DNA of 42,459 bases from an uncultured Lachnospiraceae bacterium (GTDB taxonomy: Bacteria; Bacillota; Clostridia; Lachnospirales; Lachnospiraceae). The stretch covers positions 1 to 42,459 of the forward strand of contig CAJTSD010000031.1 in NCBI GenBank assembly GCA_910578795.1, read 5' to 3'. A model generated the notes under the pieces. The model was not told the DNA's origin, did not search any database, and saw only the letters and a program-made list of their open reading frames with translations. Of the stretch, positions 1 to 8,036 are shown piece by piece. The translations under genes were made by a program, and so were the position numbers. The number at the start of each line of letters is the position of its first letter. Within the stretch, counting starts at the first letter, position 1.

Positions 1-132
1 TTTTATCAACCACTCTTCTTGGAATTCCCTATATTTGAATTATACAGGAAGCTCCATTTAGATATAAAAATGATAAAAATAAGTTGTGCATTTATCCTAA
101 GGGATTGTGCCCCGAAATGCCGTTTCCAAGTT

Positions 133-1149
133 TTAAGGTTTTACGGTTCCCACCGTTTTCCCTTCGTACACCTCTCCTTGAATCACCACCGTCTGCACAA
201 CGGTTGTCTTGGGATTTTCAATCAGCTGAATCAGGTTCTGTGCTGCCTGTGCGCCAATCTGCTTCGTGTTCTGCCGCAGGGTCGTAAGCTGCGGCTCCAA
301 GTGCCTGCCAATCCGAATCCCGTCATACCCTGCCACGGATATATCCCACGGAATATCCAATCCCCTGTCATTGATGGCATTGATACCGCCATAGCTTGCA
401 AAATCGTCGGGATACAGGATACAGGTCGGCGGATTTGGCAAATCCAACAGCTCCATTGTTTTTATAAAAGTCGCATTGGTGTCCCTGTAGGCGGCTTCCT
501 TAACGTATTCGTCTGGAATGTCCAGCCCCAGCTCCTGCGCTGTCCTGTAAAAGGAAGCGAGTCTGCTTTGAGTTACCGCAGAGTCCGCACCGTGTATGTA
601 GGCAATGCGCCTGTGCCCTTTGTTGTATACGAATGTAAGTAAATCCTTCATGCCCTTTACGTTATCGGAAATAATTGCCATCCGGTTGTTAAACAAATGG
701 TCAATCGTCACCACCGGAATGTTGCTGCGCACCAGCTCAAGCACCTCCGGATCGTAGAAATCAACGCAGGCAATTACGACGCCGTCGAATCCTCTGTATC
801 TTGCATGCTCCAGGTAAGACATTCTGTTCTCCCTTGTCTTGCAGCAGTTGATAAAGGTCATGTCGTATCCTTGCTCCTCCACAGTCCGCTTAAAATTGTC
901 CAGCACATACGAGAAATAGTCATGTGTCAGACCGCTGCGCGCCTCATCGGTAAAAAGAACTCCGACATTGTAGGTGCGGCGTGTCTTCAACGCTTTTGAT
1001 GCCGAGTTGGGAACATATCCCATCTCTTTGGCAATCTGACGAATCCGCTTTTTTGTTTCTTCTCCGATGTCCTTGTGGTTATTCAGCGCCTTACTGACTG
1101 TCGCCACCGATACCCCACAGGCCATCGAAATGTCTTTCATTGATACCAT
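133..1149 (-). CDS. LacI-family transcriptional repressor
   Basis: This 338-residue protein has the usual LacI/GalR plan. An N-terminal helix-turn-helix lies at about residues 4-24 (VSVATVSKALNN) with the hinge to about residue 60. A periplasmic-binding-protein-like effector domain starts at about residue 62 (YNVGVLFTD) and includes the family phrase ISVAGYDGIRIGRHLEPQLTT. The ATG at 1149 follows AGGAG at a good distance; a second ATG three codons in is possible. The gene diverges from cellobiose phosphorylase, and both promoters carry operator-like sites, so it probably represses that gene and itself in response to a glucoside. The ligand cannot be read from the sequence. It is intact. Confidence 0.93.
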   Translation of the reverse strand: MVSMKDISMACGVSVATVSKALNNHKDIGEETKKRIRQIAKEMGYVPNSASKALKTRRTYNVGVLFTDEARSGLTHDYFSYVLDNFKRTVEEQGYDMTFINCCKTRENRMSYLEHARYRGFDGVVIACVDFYDPEVLELVRSNIPVVTIDHLFNNRMAIISDNVKGMKDLLTFVYNKGHRRIAYIHGADSAVTQSRLASFYRTAQELGLDIPDEYVKEAAYRDTNATFIKTMELLDLPNPPTCILYPDDFASYGGINAINDRGLDIPWDISVAGYDGIRIGRHLEPQLTTLRQNTKQIGAQAAQNLIQLIENPKTTVVQTVVIQGEVYEGKTVGTVKP

Positions 1150-1200
1150 GCTTCCACTCTCCTGCCTATAGAAGTAACGCCCTTGGTTATTTTTGTTTAC

Positions 1201-1215
1201 TTAATCGTTTTCGTA
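1201..1215. promoter_or_regulatory. LacI-type operator O1, at the lacI promoter
   Basis: TTAATCGTTTTCGTA contains the 13-base core AATCGTTTTCGTA (1203-1215), which recurs exactly at 1353-1365. It lies just downstream of the -10 box of the lacI promoter on the minus strand, where a bound repressor would block initiation. Autoregulation is inferred. Confidence 0.6.
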
Positions 1216-1220
1216 CTTTT

Positions 1221-1249
1221 ACTATAATCCAATTTGAAAGCAATTACAA
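1221..1249 (-). promoter_or_regulatory. Sigma-A promoter of the lacI-family gene
   Basis: On the minus strand, a -35 TTGTAA (1244-1249) and a -10 TATAGT (1221-1226) are 17 bp apart. The start point would fall at about 1213, inside O1. Confidence 0.6.
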
Positions 1250-1350
1250 GAAGATTTTGTATATTTTTTATATTTTAGGAAATTTTACACATTTTTCTAT
1301 TGTTATTTTGTCTATTTTTACAAACTTCTGTTGTTTTGGAGGATTGCGGT

Positions 1351-1366
1351 CAAATCGTTTTCGTAA
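1351..1366. promoter_or_regulatory. LacI-type operator O2, midway in the intergenic gap
   Basis: CAAATCGTTTTCGTAA carries the same 13-base core as O1, exactly 150 bp away, and lies 148 bp from the operator in the cellobiose phosphorylase promoter. It is not at a promoter I can see, so it looks like an auxiliary site for looping. The rest of the 1150-1589 gap is AT-rich with no gene. Confidence 0.5.
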
Positions 1367-1487
1367 TGGTTGCTTCCTTACTTTACTGTGCCCTGATTTG
1401 CGTAAAATCCCCTAACTTTCCTATAATACCAATACTTTGTCCTATTACAAATTATTGCTCTGTCTGTCGAAAAAAGTTTTTCAGCAC

Positions 1488-1516
1488 TTGACTTTTACTT
1501 AAACGTTTTCTATAAT
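1488..1516 (+). promoter_or_regulatory. Cellobiose phosphorylase promoter with operator O3 in the spacer
   Basis: TTGACT (1488-1493) and a perfect TATAAT (1511-1516) are separated by 17 bp. The spacer ends in AAACGTTTTC (1501-1510), a palindrome-cored LacI-family site resembling O1 and O2. Repressor here would directly exclude RNA polymerase. The coding start lies about 70 bp downstream. Confidence 0.8.
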
Positions 1517-1589
1517 GCAATCAGATAGTGATTTTTTTGAATACCTTATGTTTGTTTATTGATTATCAGAAACGGAGGACTCTGCGAAT

Positions 1590-4025
1590 ATGAAATTCGG
1601 ATATTTTGACGACCAAAACAAAGAATATGTCATAACAACGCCCAAAACACCGCTTCCCTGGATTAATTATCTCGGCTGCAATGAATTTTTCAGCCTGATT
1701 TCCAACACCTGCGGCGGATACAGCTTTTATAAGGACGCAAAGCTGCTGCGCCTGACAAGATACCGTTATAATGATGTTCCGGGGGATACAAACGGAAAAT
1801 ACTTCTACATAAAAGACGAAAGCAGTGTTTGGAATCCTGGCTGGCAGCCCACGAAAACGGATTTGGATTCCTATGAATGCCGCCACGGTATCGGCTATAG
1901 CCGCTTTACCGCATCCAAAAACGGCGTGAAAGCCGATTTATTAACATTCGTACCCATGAATGATCCTTGCGAACTCAGCCGCTTAACGCTGACGAACCAC
2001 TGCGCATCAAAAAAAGAACTGACGCTGTTTTCCTATGTGGAATGGTGTCTTTGGAACGCAGACGACGATATGAAAAACTTTCAGCGCAATTTAAGTATTG
2101 GCGAGGTGGAAGTCATCGGTTCCACAATCTATCATAAAACGGAATACCGCGAACGCCGCAATCATTACGCCGTGTATTCGGTCAATACAAAAACGGACGG
2201 CTTTGACACAAGCCGCGACGCATTCGTAGGCGCATACCGCGGCGCGGACATGCCGCTTGCCGTGGAAAACGGCGCATGCACAAATTCGGTTGCAAGCGGG
2301 TGGTCTCCCATTGCCGCGCATCAAATCAACGTAACGTTAGAGCCCGGCGAAATGAAATCATTTGTTTTCGTTCTTGGATATGCGGAAAATCCGGAAGACG
2401 AAAAGTGGGAATCAGACGGCATTATCAACAAAAATCCCGCAAATGCAATGCTTGCAAAATATCAGACAGACGCTGACGTGGAAACGGCTTTCGCCGCCTT
2501 AAAGCAATACTGGGATACGCTGCTTTCCAAATACAATGTAAAGTCCGAAAACGATAAAGTAGACCGCATGGTCAACATTTGGAACCAGTACCAGTGTATG
2601 GTGACCTTTAACATGTCGCGCTCGGCGTCGTACTACGAATCCGGAATCGGGCGCGGTATGGGCTTTCGCGATTCATGCCAGGATCTGCTTGGATTTGTGC
2701 ACTTGATTCCCGACCGCGCAAGGGAACGCATTATTGACATCGCTTCCACGCAGTTTCAGGACGGCAGTGCATATCATCAGTATCAGCCTCTTACAAAGAA
2801 AGGCAATTCCGACATCGGAAGCGGTTTTAACGACGATCCGCTGTGGCTGATTGCGGGAACAAGCGCTTACGTGCGGGAAACAGGCGATACTTCGATTTTG
2901 ACGCAGCTTGTCCCGTTTGACAATGATATGTCCGCAGCCGCACCGCTGATGGAGCATCTGAAGCGTTCCCTGGACTATATTATCACGCACAAGGGACCGC
3001 ACAGCCTGCCGTTAATAGGACGTGCAGACTGGAATGACTGTCTGAATTTAAACTGCTTTTCCGCGCATCCCGGCGAATCGTTCCAAACCTTTGGTCCGAG
3101 CGAGGGACCGGTTGCGGAGTCAGTATTTATCGCAGGAATGTTTGTGAAATACGGAGAAGAGTACGCACAGCTTGCCGAGCTTATGGATATGCCTGAGGAG
3201 GCGGCACGCGCAAGAAAAGAAGTCGCGGCAATGAATGCGGCGATTTTAAAGGACGGCTGGGACGGCGACTGGTTTGTCCGCGCATATGATGCCTATAGCC
3301 ACAAAGTCGGTTCCAAGGAATGTGAGGAGGGGCAGATTTATATCGAGCCACAGGGATTTTGTGTGCTTGCAGGCGTTGGCGTCGAGGAAGGGCTTGCCGA
3401 AAAGGCGCTTGATTCCGTCAAGGAAAAGCTAGATACGGATTACGGCATCATGCTGCTGCAGCCTGCCTATACCAAGTATCATTTAGAGCTTGGCGAGGTT
3501 TCCTCTTATCCGCCCGGATATAAGGAGAATGCCGGAATTTTCTGTCACAATAACCCGTGGATTTCCATTGCGGAAACGGTCATCGGCAGAGGAACCCGCG
3601 CGTTTGAAATCTATCGCAAGACCTGCCCTGCGTATGTGGAGGAAATCAGCGAAATCCACAGGACGGAGCCATATGTGTATTCACAGATGATTGCCGGAAG
3701 AGATGCAAAATTCCACGGTGAGGCAAAGAACAGCTGGCTGACCGGTACGGCAGCATGGACGTTTGTCAATATTTCGCAGTATATTTTAGGCGTATCCCCT
3801 ACACACACGGGACTTTCCATTAATCCGTGCGTGCCAAAAGGATTTGGTGATTTTACCTTGACACGCAAATTCCGTGAGGGAACTTACACGATTACAGTGA
3901 AAAATCCCAACAATGTGGAAAAGGGCATACAGAGCATGACCGTTGACGGGAAAGCGGTTAACGGGTGCGTGATTCCGTATGAAAAAGGGAAAACGCGGTA
4001 TGAGGTTGTTGTCACGATGGGATAA
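1590..4025 (+). CDS. Cellobiose phosphorylase (GH94)
   Basis: Cytosolic enzyme that cleaves cellobiose with inorganic phosphate to alpha-glucose-1-phosphate and glucose, saving ATP. At 811 residues it has the typical cellobiose phosphorylase length. It shows an N-terminal beta-sandwich (MKFGYFDDQNKEYVI), the hallmark GIGRGMGFRDSCQDLLGFVH, the YHQYQPLTKKGNSDIGSGFNDDPLW stretch in two parts typical of cellobiose-specific members, and GRADWNDCLNLN, whose second Asp (D483) aligns with the family general acid. The C-terminal jelly roll ends at VTMG. The ATG follows GGAGG by 11 nt. It is divergent from lacI and under O3. It is the best-supported substrate assignment of the three GH94 genes here. 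Confidence 0.92.
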   Translation: MKFGYFDDQNKEYVITTPKTPLPWINYLGCNEFFSLISNTCGGYSFYKDAKLLRLTRYRYNDVPGDTNGKYFYIKDESSVWNPGWQPTKTDLDSYECRHGIGYSRFTASKNGVKADLLTFVPMNDPCELSRLTLTNHCASKKELTLFSYVEWCLWNADDDMKNFQRNLSIGEVEVIGSTIYHKTEYRERRNHYAVYSVNTKTDGFDTSRDAFVGAYRGADMPLAVENGACTNSVASGWSPIAAHQINVTLEPGEMKSFVFVLGYAENPEDEKWESDGIINKNPANAMLAKYQTDADVETAFAALKQYWDTLLSKYNVKSENDKVDRMVNIWNQYQCMVTFNMSRSASYYESGIGRGMGFRDSCQDLLGFVHLIPDRARERIIDIASTQFQDGSAYHQYQPLTKKGNSDIGSGFNDDPLWLIAGTSAYVRETGDTSILTQLVPFDNDMSAAAPLMEHLKRSLDYIITHKGPHSLPLIGRADWNDCLNLNCFSAHPGESFQTFGPSEGPVAESVFIAGMFVKYGEEYAQLAELMDMPEEAARARKEVAAMNAAILKDGWDGDWFVRAYDAYSHKVGSKECEEGQIYIEPQGFCVLAGVGVEEGLAEKALDSVKEKLDTDYGIMLLQPAYTKYHLELGEVSSYPPGYKENAGIFCHNNPWISIAETVIGRGTRAFEIYRKTCPAYVEEISEIHRTEPYVYSQMIAGRDAKFHGEAKNSWLTGTAAWTFVNISQYILGVSPTHTGLSINPCVPKGFGDFTLTRKFREGTYTITVKNPNNVEKGIQSMTVDGKAVNGCVIPYEKGKTRYEVVVTMG

Positions 4026-4043
4026 AAGCCAAAAACAATTAGC

Positions 4044-4085
4044 AATACCTCGCATCCGGCACAAACACTGGAATTGCGAGGTATT
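4044..4085 (+). terminator. Hairpin after cellobiose phosphorylase
   Basis: An 11-bp perfect stem (AATACCTCGCA with TGCGAGGTATT) encloses a 20-nt loop, starting 18 nt after the stop codon. No clear T-run follows, so it may be a 3'-end stabiliser rather than a strong intrinsic terminator. Confidence 0.5.
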
Positions 4086-4163
4086 ATTCCCTCCCCGGCT
4101 GCCAAAACGCAAGCGGCTCAAACAAAAAACTCTGTTATAGGCGTGTTAATTCTAATCATATTA

Positions 4164-4192
4164 TTGACGGAAACGGTTTATGTTGCTATAAT
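4164..4192 (+). promoter_or_regulatory. Strong sigma-A promoter with palindromic spacer
   Basis: TTGACG (4164-4169) and TATAAT (4187-4192) are 17 bp apart, 34 bp upstream of the small gene at 4227. The spacer holds GAAACGGTTTA, an odd-length AAAC-G-GTTT dyad that could bind a LacI-family regulator. It is not the same as O1 to O3. Confidence 0.65.
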
Positions 4193-4226
4193 CAAGTTTA
4201 GACGTAGCAAAGAAAGGAGCACTATT

Positions 4227-4448
4227 ATGAGCATTTTTAATGACGACAGGGCAACCTTGGATCAATCCGCGTCTGATTTGGAAGCCGCACTCGCAAGAAC
4301 CGGACTGGACACGGTACTACATGATGCATTTGAGGCTGGAATGAACCTTGACGAAATTATGTATGTTATGTTCACACATACAGAAAAGACTGTAAGAAGG
4401 TATATCGTTCAACACCAGCTGAAAGCAGCCGCAACCAAAAACAAATAA
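4227..4448 (+). CDS. Small protein of unknown function (73 aa)
   Basis: I do not recognise a family. The ATG at 4227 is preceded by AAAGGAG at good spacing, and the near-consensus promoter at 4164-4192 lies just upstream, which argues for a real gene; an in-frame ATG at 4074 lies upstream of that promoter and is not used here. The protein starts MSIFNDDRATLDQ, has an acidic helical first half (SASDLEAALARTGLDTVLHDAFEAG), a MYVMFTHTEKTVRRYIVQHQ segment and a lysine-rich tail. There is no signal peptide or membrane segment. It could be a small cytosolic regulatory or nucleic-acid-binding protein, but nothing shows this. Confidence 0.65.
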   Translation: MSIFNDDRATLDQSASDLEAALARTGLDTVLHDAFEAGMNLDEIMYVMFTHTEKTVRRYIVQHQLKAAATKNK

Positions 4449-4483
4449 TGTTTTATTTTGACAAAAAATATTTTAATTTTTAC

Positions 4484-4513
4484 TTGCATTTGTATATCAG
4501 TCTATGTTATAAT
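4484..4513 (+). promoter_or_regulatory. Promoter of the tRNA-Trp gene
   Basis: TTGCAT (4484-4489) and TATAAT (4508-4513) are 18 bp apart, ending 47 bp before the tRNA. A TTGACA at 4458 lacks a partner -10 at suitable distance. Confidence 0.55.
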
Positions 4514-4560
4514 ATTTTTCGTTAGCGAGAAAATATATCTGCTAAACATAAACTGAATAA

Positions 4561-4631
4561 AGGGGCATAGTTCAGCGGTAGAACAGCGGTCTCCAAAACC
4601 GTCAACGAGGGTTCGATTCCTTCTGCCCCTG
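4561..4631 (+). tRNA. tRNA-Trp (anticodon CCA)
   Basis: A full cloverleaf can be drawn. The acceptor arm AGGGGCA (4561-4567) pairs with TGCCCCT (4624-4630), with G4631 as discriminator. The D arm is GTTCAGCGGTAGAAC. The anticodon stem GCGGT/ACCGT surrounds loop CTCCAAA, giving anticodon CCA at 4593-4595. The T arm contains GGTTCGATTCC. The 3' CCA is not encoded, since CTA follows the discriminator, so it must be added enzymatically. Confidence 0.95.
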
Positions 4632-4633
4632 CT

Positions 4634-4665
4634 AAAAAGTTCCTCAGCTTTTTGAGGAACTTTTT
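4634..4665. terminator. Bidirectional rho-independent terminator
   Basis: A 13-bp stem (AAAAAGTTCCTCA with TGAGGAACTTTTT) with a six-base loop sits three bases after the tRNA and ends in a T-run on either strand. It serves the tRNA on the plus strand and the aminopeptidase gene, whose stop is 36 bp away, on the minus strand. Confidence 0.9.
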
Positions 4666-4700
4666 GTATTTCTTCATCGTTTCTTATCTTCTCCATTGAT

Positions 4701-6005
4701 CTACATTGCATAAAATGCTTTTGCAAGCTCTATCAGAAACACAATATCCTTTGTCCCTCCCGTTTCATATGCAGAATGCATCGCAAGCTGCGGCAGCCCG
4801 ATATCCGCTGCAGGTACGCTCACCTGTGCCATAGAGAGATTCCCAAGCGTTGAGCCTCCCGCAATATCGGAACGGTTCGTATAAATCTGATATGGAATAT
4901 TCTGCGCTTTGCAAAGCTTTTTCACAACAGCCGCCGAATATGCATCTGTAGCATATTTTTGCCCTCCATGATATTTCAACACAATACCGCCATTAAGGAT
5001 TGGTCTGTTTACAGGATCCGACTTTGCTCCCTGATTGGGATGACAGGCATGCGCATTGTCTGCACTTAAAAGAAAACTGTCTGCCTTCCATATTCTGAAA
5101 GCCCTCTGATCTGCCCTAAGCCCATCACTGATATTGTCAAGCGTGTCCCGCAAAAAGGTAGAATCCGCTCCCTGCCTTGTAAGACTTCCAACCTCCTCGT
5201 TGTCAAACACGGCAAACACATTAATATAGTGATTGGACTGTGCCGAAAGCACTGCCTCCATTCCAGCAAAGACACACGCCAAATCATCAAATCTCGCAGA
5301 CATAATAAACTCGTCGGATGCCCCTGCAAGAACCGCCTTCTGACTGTTTTGGACAAAGAGGTCGGAAGACAAAATATCCTCTGCCACGAAATGTTTCCGA
5401 TACTGACCGTTCAGCGCATCAACCAGCATACTTTTGATAGCTTCCGCTTCCGACTCACTTTCCGGACGCATCATTAAAAGCGGCAGCATATCCGTCTGCG
5501 GATTTAACGCAATGCCGTTATTCATATCACGGTTTAAATGAATCGCAAGGTTTGGAATCAGGCAGGTATTATCCTTTAATTTCACCGGATAGGACACAAT
5601 TTCACCATCTTCCTCCACACACACCCTTCCAGCAATCGTAAGCGGTCTGTCAAGCCATGAGGGCAAGATCATGCCGCCGTATTTTTCCGTGTTAAGACTC
5701 ACATACACGCCCTCTTTTGTCATTTCAGGATATTCCTTTAACTTAAATGCCGGAGAATCTGAATGTGCCGCAAAAATATGAAACCCCTTAATATCGCTTA
5801 CATCACAATTTGGCACGCAAAATGCCATTATGGACGAATCATTTCTCACCACATAATACCCACATCCGCCTTCAATCTCCCACACATTCTTTTCATTAAG
5901 CTTAATAAAGCCTGCCTCCAATAACCTTTTCTCCACCTCGCATACTGCATGGTAACAGGTAATCGAGCTGTCAAGAAAATGCATAAGCTCCTCAATGGTT
6001 TTCAT
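4701..6005 (-). CDS. M18-family aminopeptidase
   Basis: Cytosolic dizinc aminopeptidase that removes N-terminal residues from peptides. Family motifs are in order: AAHSDSPAFKLK (metal-binding H81 and D83), MSARFDDL, FDNEEVGSLTRQGADS with the catalytic Glu pair, SADNAHACHPN, and the C-terminal AMHSAYETGGTKD with the last metal His. The length of 434 aa fits the bacterial M18 group. The start is chosen at the third in-frame ATG (6005), 9 nt from GGAGG (6015-6019); the ATG at 6011 is only 3 nt from it and the one at 6032 lies upstream of it. It lies 28 bp downstream of radA and is probably co-transcribed with it. Confidence 0.9.
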   Translation of the reverse strand: MKTIEELMHFLDSSITCYHAVCEVEKRLLEAGFIKLNEKNVWEIEGGCGYYVVRNDSSIMAFCVPNCDVSDIKGFHIFAAHSDSPAFKLKEYPEMTKEGVYVSLNTEKYGGMILPSWLDRPLTIAGRVCVEEDGEIVSYPVKLKDNTCLIPNLAIHLNRDMNNGIALNPQTDMLPLLMMRPESESEAEAIKSMLVDALNGQYRKHFVAEDILSSDLFVQNSQKAVLAGASDEFIMSARFDDLACVFAGMEAVLSAQSNHYINVFAVFDNEEVGSLTRQGADSTFLRDTLDNISDGLRADQRAFRIWKADSFLLSADNAHACHPNQGAKSDPVNRPILNGGIVLKYHGGQKYATDAYSAAVVKKLCKAQNIPYQIYTNRSDIAGGSTLGNLSMAQVSVPAADIGLPQLAMHSAYETGGTKDIVFLIELAKAFYAM

Positions 6006-6033
6006 TGCCATTATCCTCCATCCATAAATCATT

Positions 6034-7407
6034 TTATATTAAATCAATCGCTTCACCAATACCGCCCACACCAATTACCTTGATTCCTTTCACCGGTTCC
6101 ATTCCCTCAAGATTCACACGCGGCATAATAACAACATCATAGCCTAGCTTTTTTGCCTCCCGGACACGCTGTGCCGCCATTGTGACGGCACGTACTTCTC
6201 CGCTCAGTCCGACCTCTCCAAACACAAGCGTTTTCTCATCAATGACTCTGTTGCGAAAGCTTGACACGATTGCCATAATGATTCCCAAATCGATCGCCGG
6301 CTCATTCATTTTCATGCCCCCTGCAATATTCACATACGCATCGCAATCGCCAATCTGCAGTCCAAGTCTCTTTTCCAGCACAGCCATCAGCAGGTTTACC
6401 CTGTTAAAATCCGTCCCCGTCGTCTGGCGGCGCGGTATCCCGAAATTGGTATGGCACACAAGCGCCTGTATTTCAATCAAAATCGGGCGGGTTCCCTCCA
6501 CAGAACACACCACTACGGATCCGCTTGCTCCCACAGGTTTTCCGCTCAGCATATACTCAGAAGGATTTTTGACCTCTACAAGACCTTCCTTTCTCATCTC
6601 AAACACACCAATTTCATTTGTCGACCCAAACCGATTTTTCACACCGCGTAAAATACGGTATGATGCATACCGATCCCCTTCAAAATAAAGCACAGTATCC
6701 ACCATATGCTCCAAAACCCTTGGTCCTGCCACAGTCCCTTCCTTTGTCACATGACCAACGATAAAAATAGAAATACCCAGCTTTTTTGCAAGCTGCAAAA
6801 ATACATTTGTCGCCTCTCTGACCTGCGAAACGCTTCCCGGGGCGCTCGACACCTCTTCCTGATACATTGTTTGTATCGAATCAATTATCACAATCTCCGG
6901 ATTCGTGCGTTGGATTGCCTCCTCCACGAGCCCTAAATTCGTTTCACACAACAAAAGCATGTTATCCCGAAATTCACCGATGCGCATGGCACGAAGTTTA
7001 ATCTGCTTTAAAGATTCTTCCCCTGAAATATAAAGCACTTTTTTCCCCATAAGCGAAAGCTGCCTGCATGTCTGAAGGAGAAGCGTCGATTTTCCGATTC
7101 CGGGATCCCCCCCCACAAGAATCAGTGAGCCCTGCATAATTCCGCCTCCAAGCACTCTGTCGAGTTCCTCAATTCCTGTTGTTACGCGCTCCCCGTCATT
7201 CAGCGAAATGGTACCGATTTCCACAGGCTTTGGCATCTCCCTTACAGCCGCGGTTTTTGACGCACCGCCCATGCCACTTCCCGTAACACTGACTTTTTCC
7301 TCAACAAACGTGTTCCATTTTTTACATGCCGGGCACTGCCCCATCCACTTTGCTGATTCATGTCCACACTCCTGGCAAAAGAACACGGTAGTTATTTTTT
7401 TAGCCAT
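6034..7407 (-). CDS. radA: DNA repair protein RadA/Sms
   Basis: Branch-migration ATPase acting with RecA in recombinational repair and recombination. The 457-residue protein has the complete RadA architecture: an N-terminal four-cysteine zinc finger (C11, C14, C25, C28), a RecA-like core with Walker A GGDPGIGKST (residues 99-108), the RadA-specific KNRFG motif (GVKNRFGSTNEIGVFEM), and a C-terminal Lon-protease-like domain (GGMKMNEPAIDLGI, VFGEVGLSGEVRAV). The ATG at 7407 follows AGGGGAA. It is the first gene of a probable two-gene unit with the aminopeptidase, and an upstream terminator separates it partly from the preceding small gene. Confidence 0.96.
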   Translation of the reverse strand: MAKKITTVFFCQECGHESAKWMGQCPACKKWNTFVEEKVSVTGSGMGGASKTAAVREMPKPVEIGTISLNDGERVTTGIEELDRVLGGGIMQGSLILVGGDPGIGKSTLLLQTCRQLSLMGKKVLYISGEESLKQIKLRAMRIGEFRDNMLLLCETNLGLVEEAIQRTNPEIVIIDSIQTMYQEEVSSAPGSVSQVREATNVFLQLAKKLGISIFIVGHVTKEGTVAGPRVLEHMVDTVLYFEGDRYASYRILRGVKNRFGSTNEIGVFEMRKEGLVEVKNPSEYMLSGKPVGASGSVVVCSVEGTRPILIEIQALVCHTNFGIPRRQTTGTDFNRVNLLMAVLEKRLGLQIGDCDAYVNIAGGMKMNEPAIDLGIIMAIVSSFRNRVIDEKTLVFGEVGLSGEVRAVTMAAQRVREAKKLGYDVVIMPRVNLEGMEPVKGIKVIGVGGIGEAIDLI

Positions 7408-7429
7408 ATTATTCCCCTATTCTTATCAG

Positions 7430-7471
7430 AGATATAAAAATACCTCCCCATAGCGTTCTTAGAGGAGGTAT
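7430..7471 (-). terminator. Intrinsic terminator downstream of the 137-aa gene
   Basis: On the minus strand ATACCTCC (revcomp of 7464-7471) pairs with GGAGGTAT (7440-7447) around a 16-nt loop, followed by TTTTTATATC (7430-7439). It lies between the 137-aa gene and radA, 33 bp before the radA start. Confidence 0.75.
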
Positions 7472-7498
7472 CTTATCTTCCGTATTTATCTACTGCAA

Positions 7499-7912
7499 TT
7501 ATTTTTTATTCAGTCTGACCTCAACCGCTCCTGCACCTTCCAATTCAACACTGACGCTGAGCTTTCCTGAGAGATTTGTTTTCATCGTACCTGCACTCTC
7601 TCCTGCCACAATAACTTCATACTCTGCATCCTGTTCCACGCCCAACGTAATCTGTGCATCCTGTGCGCCCTCTACTACAAACGAGATGCTGTCTTCCTCA
7701 CTGCTAAAATCATGAACTGATGTACCTGGAACAGATTCATATAAAAATAGTCCGTTTTTCTCCAACTTCGTAATTGCCTGATAAGTTTTGACCTTGTACG
7801 TATCTCCTGCATGCTTATAATCCTCAAGCTTTGCCTTAGCGGCAAGTTCATGATTTCCAAAGCTGATGCTGCCATTACTCTCGGAACGTAGTAATTCTGT
7901 GACTGCTGACAT
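7499..7912 (-). CDS. Conserved hypothetical protein (137 aa)
   Basis: The protein has no signal peptide or membrane segment. It starts MSAVTELLRSESNGSISFGNHELAAKAKLEDYKHAGDTYKVKTYQAITKLEKNG in several short blocks and continues as an alternating hydrophobic, beta-rich C-terminal half (SISFVVEGAQDAQITLGVEQDAEYEVIVAGE). That pattern suggests a small beta-sandwich fold. AGGAGG lies upstream of the ATG and a terminator lies downstream, so it looks like a well-expressed single-gene unit. I associate this style with a protein common in Lachnospiraceae, but I can name no function. Confidence 0.8.
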   Translation of the reverse strand: MSAVTELLRSESNGSISFGNHELAAKAKLEDYKHAGDTYKVKTYQAITKLEKNGLFLYESVPGTSVHDFSSEEDSISFVVEGAQDAQITLGVEQDAEYEVIVAGESAGTMKTNLSGKLSVSVELEGAGAVEVRLNKK

Positions 7913-8036
7913 TTCTTTTGTCCTCCTAAAACAATAAATGCTAATTAACTGTAACTGAACATTACATGGTTACACTTCTATCATATACTAAATTTTTCTT
8001 TATTTCTACAATTTTATATAAAAATCATACAAATTT

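Noticed and set aside
4457..4486. TTGACA at 4458 as the tRNA promoter -35
   Set aside because: No -10-like hexamer lies 16-19 bp downstream; TTGCAT-18-TATAAT just beyond fits better.
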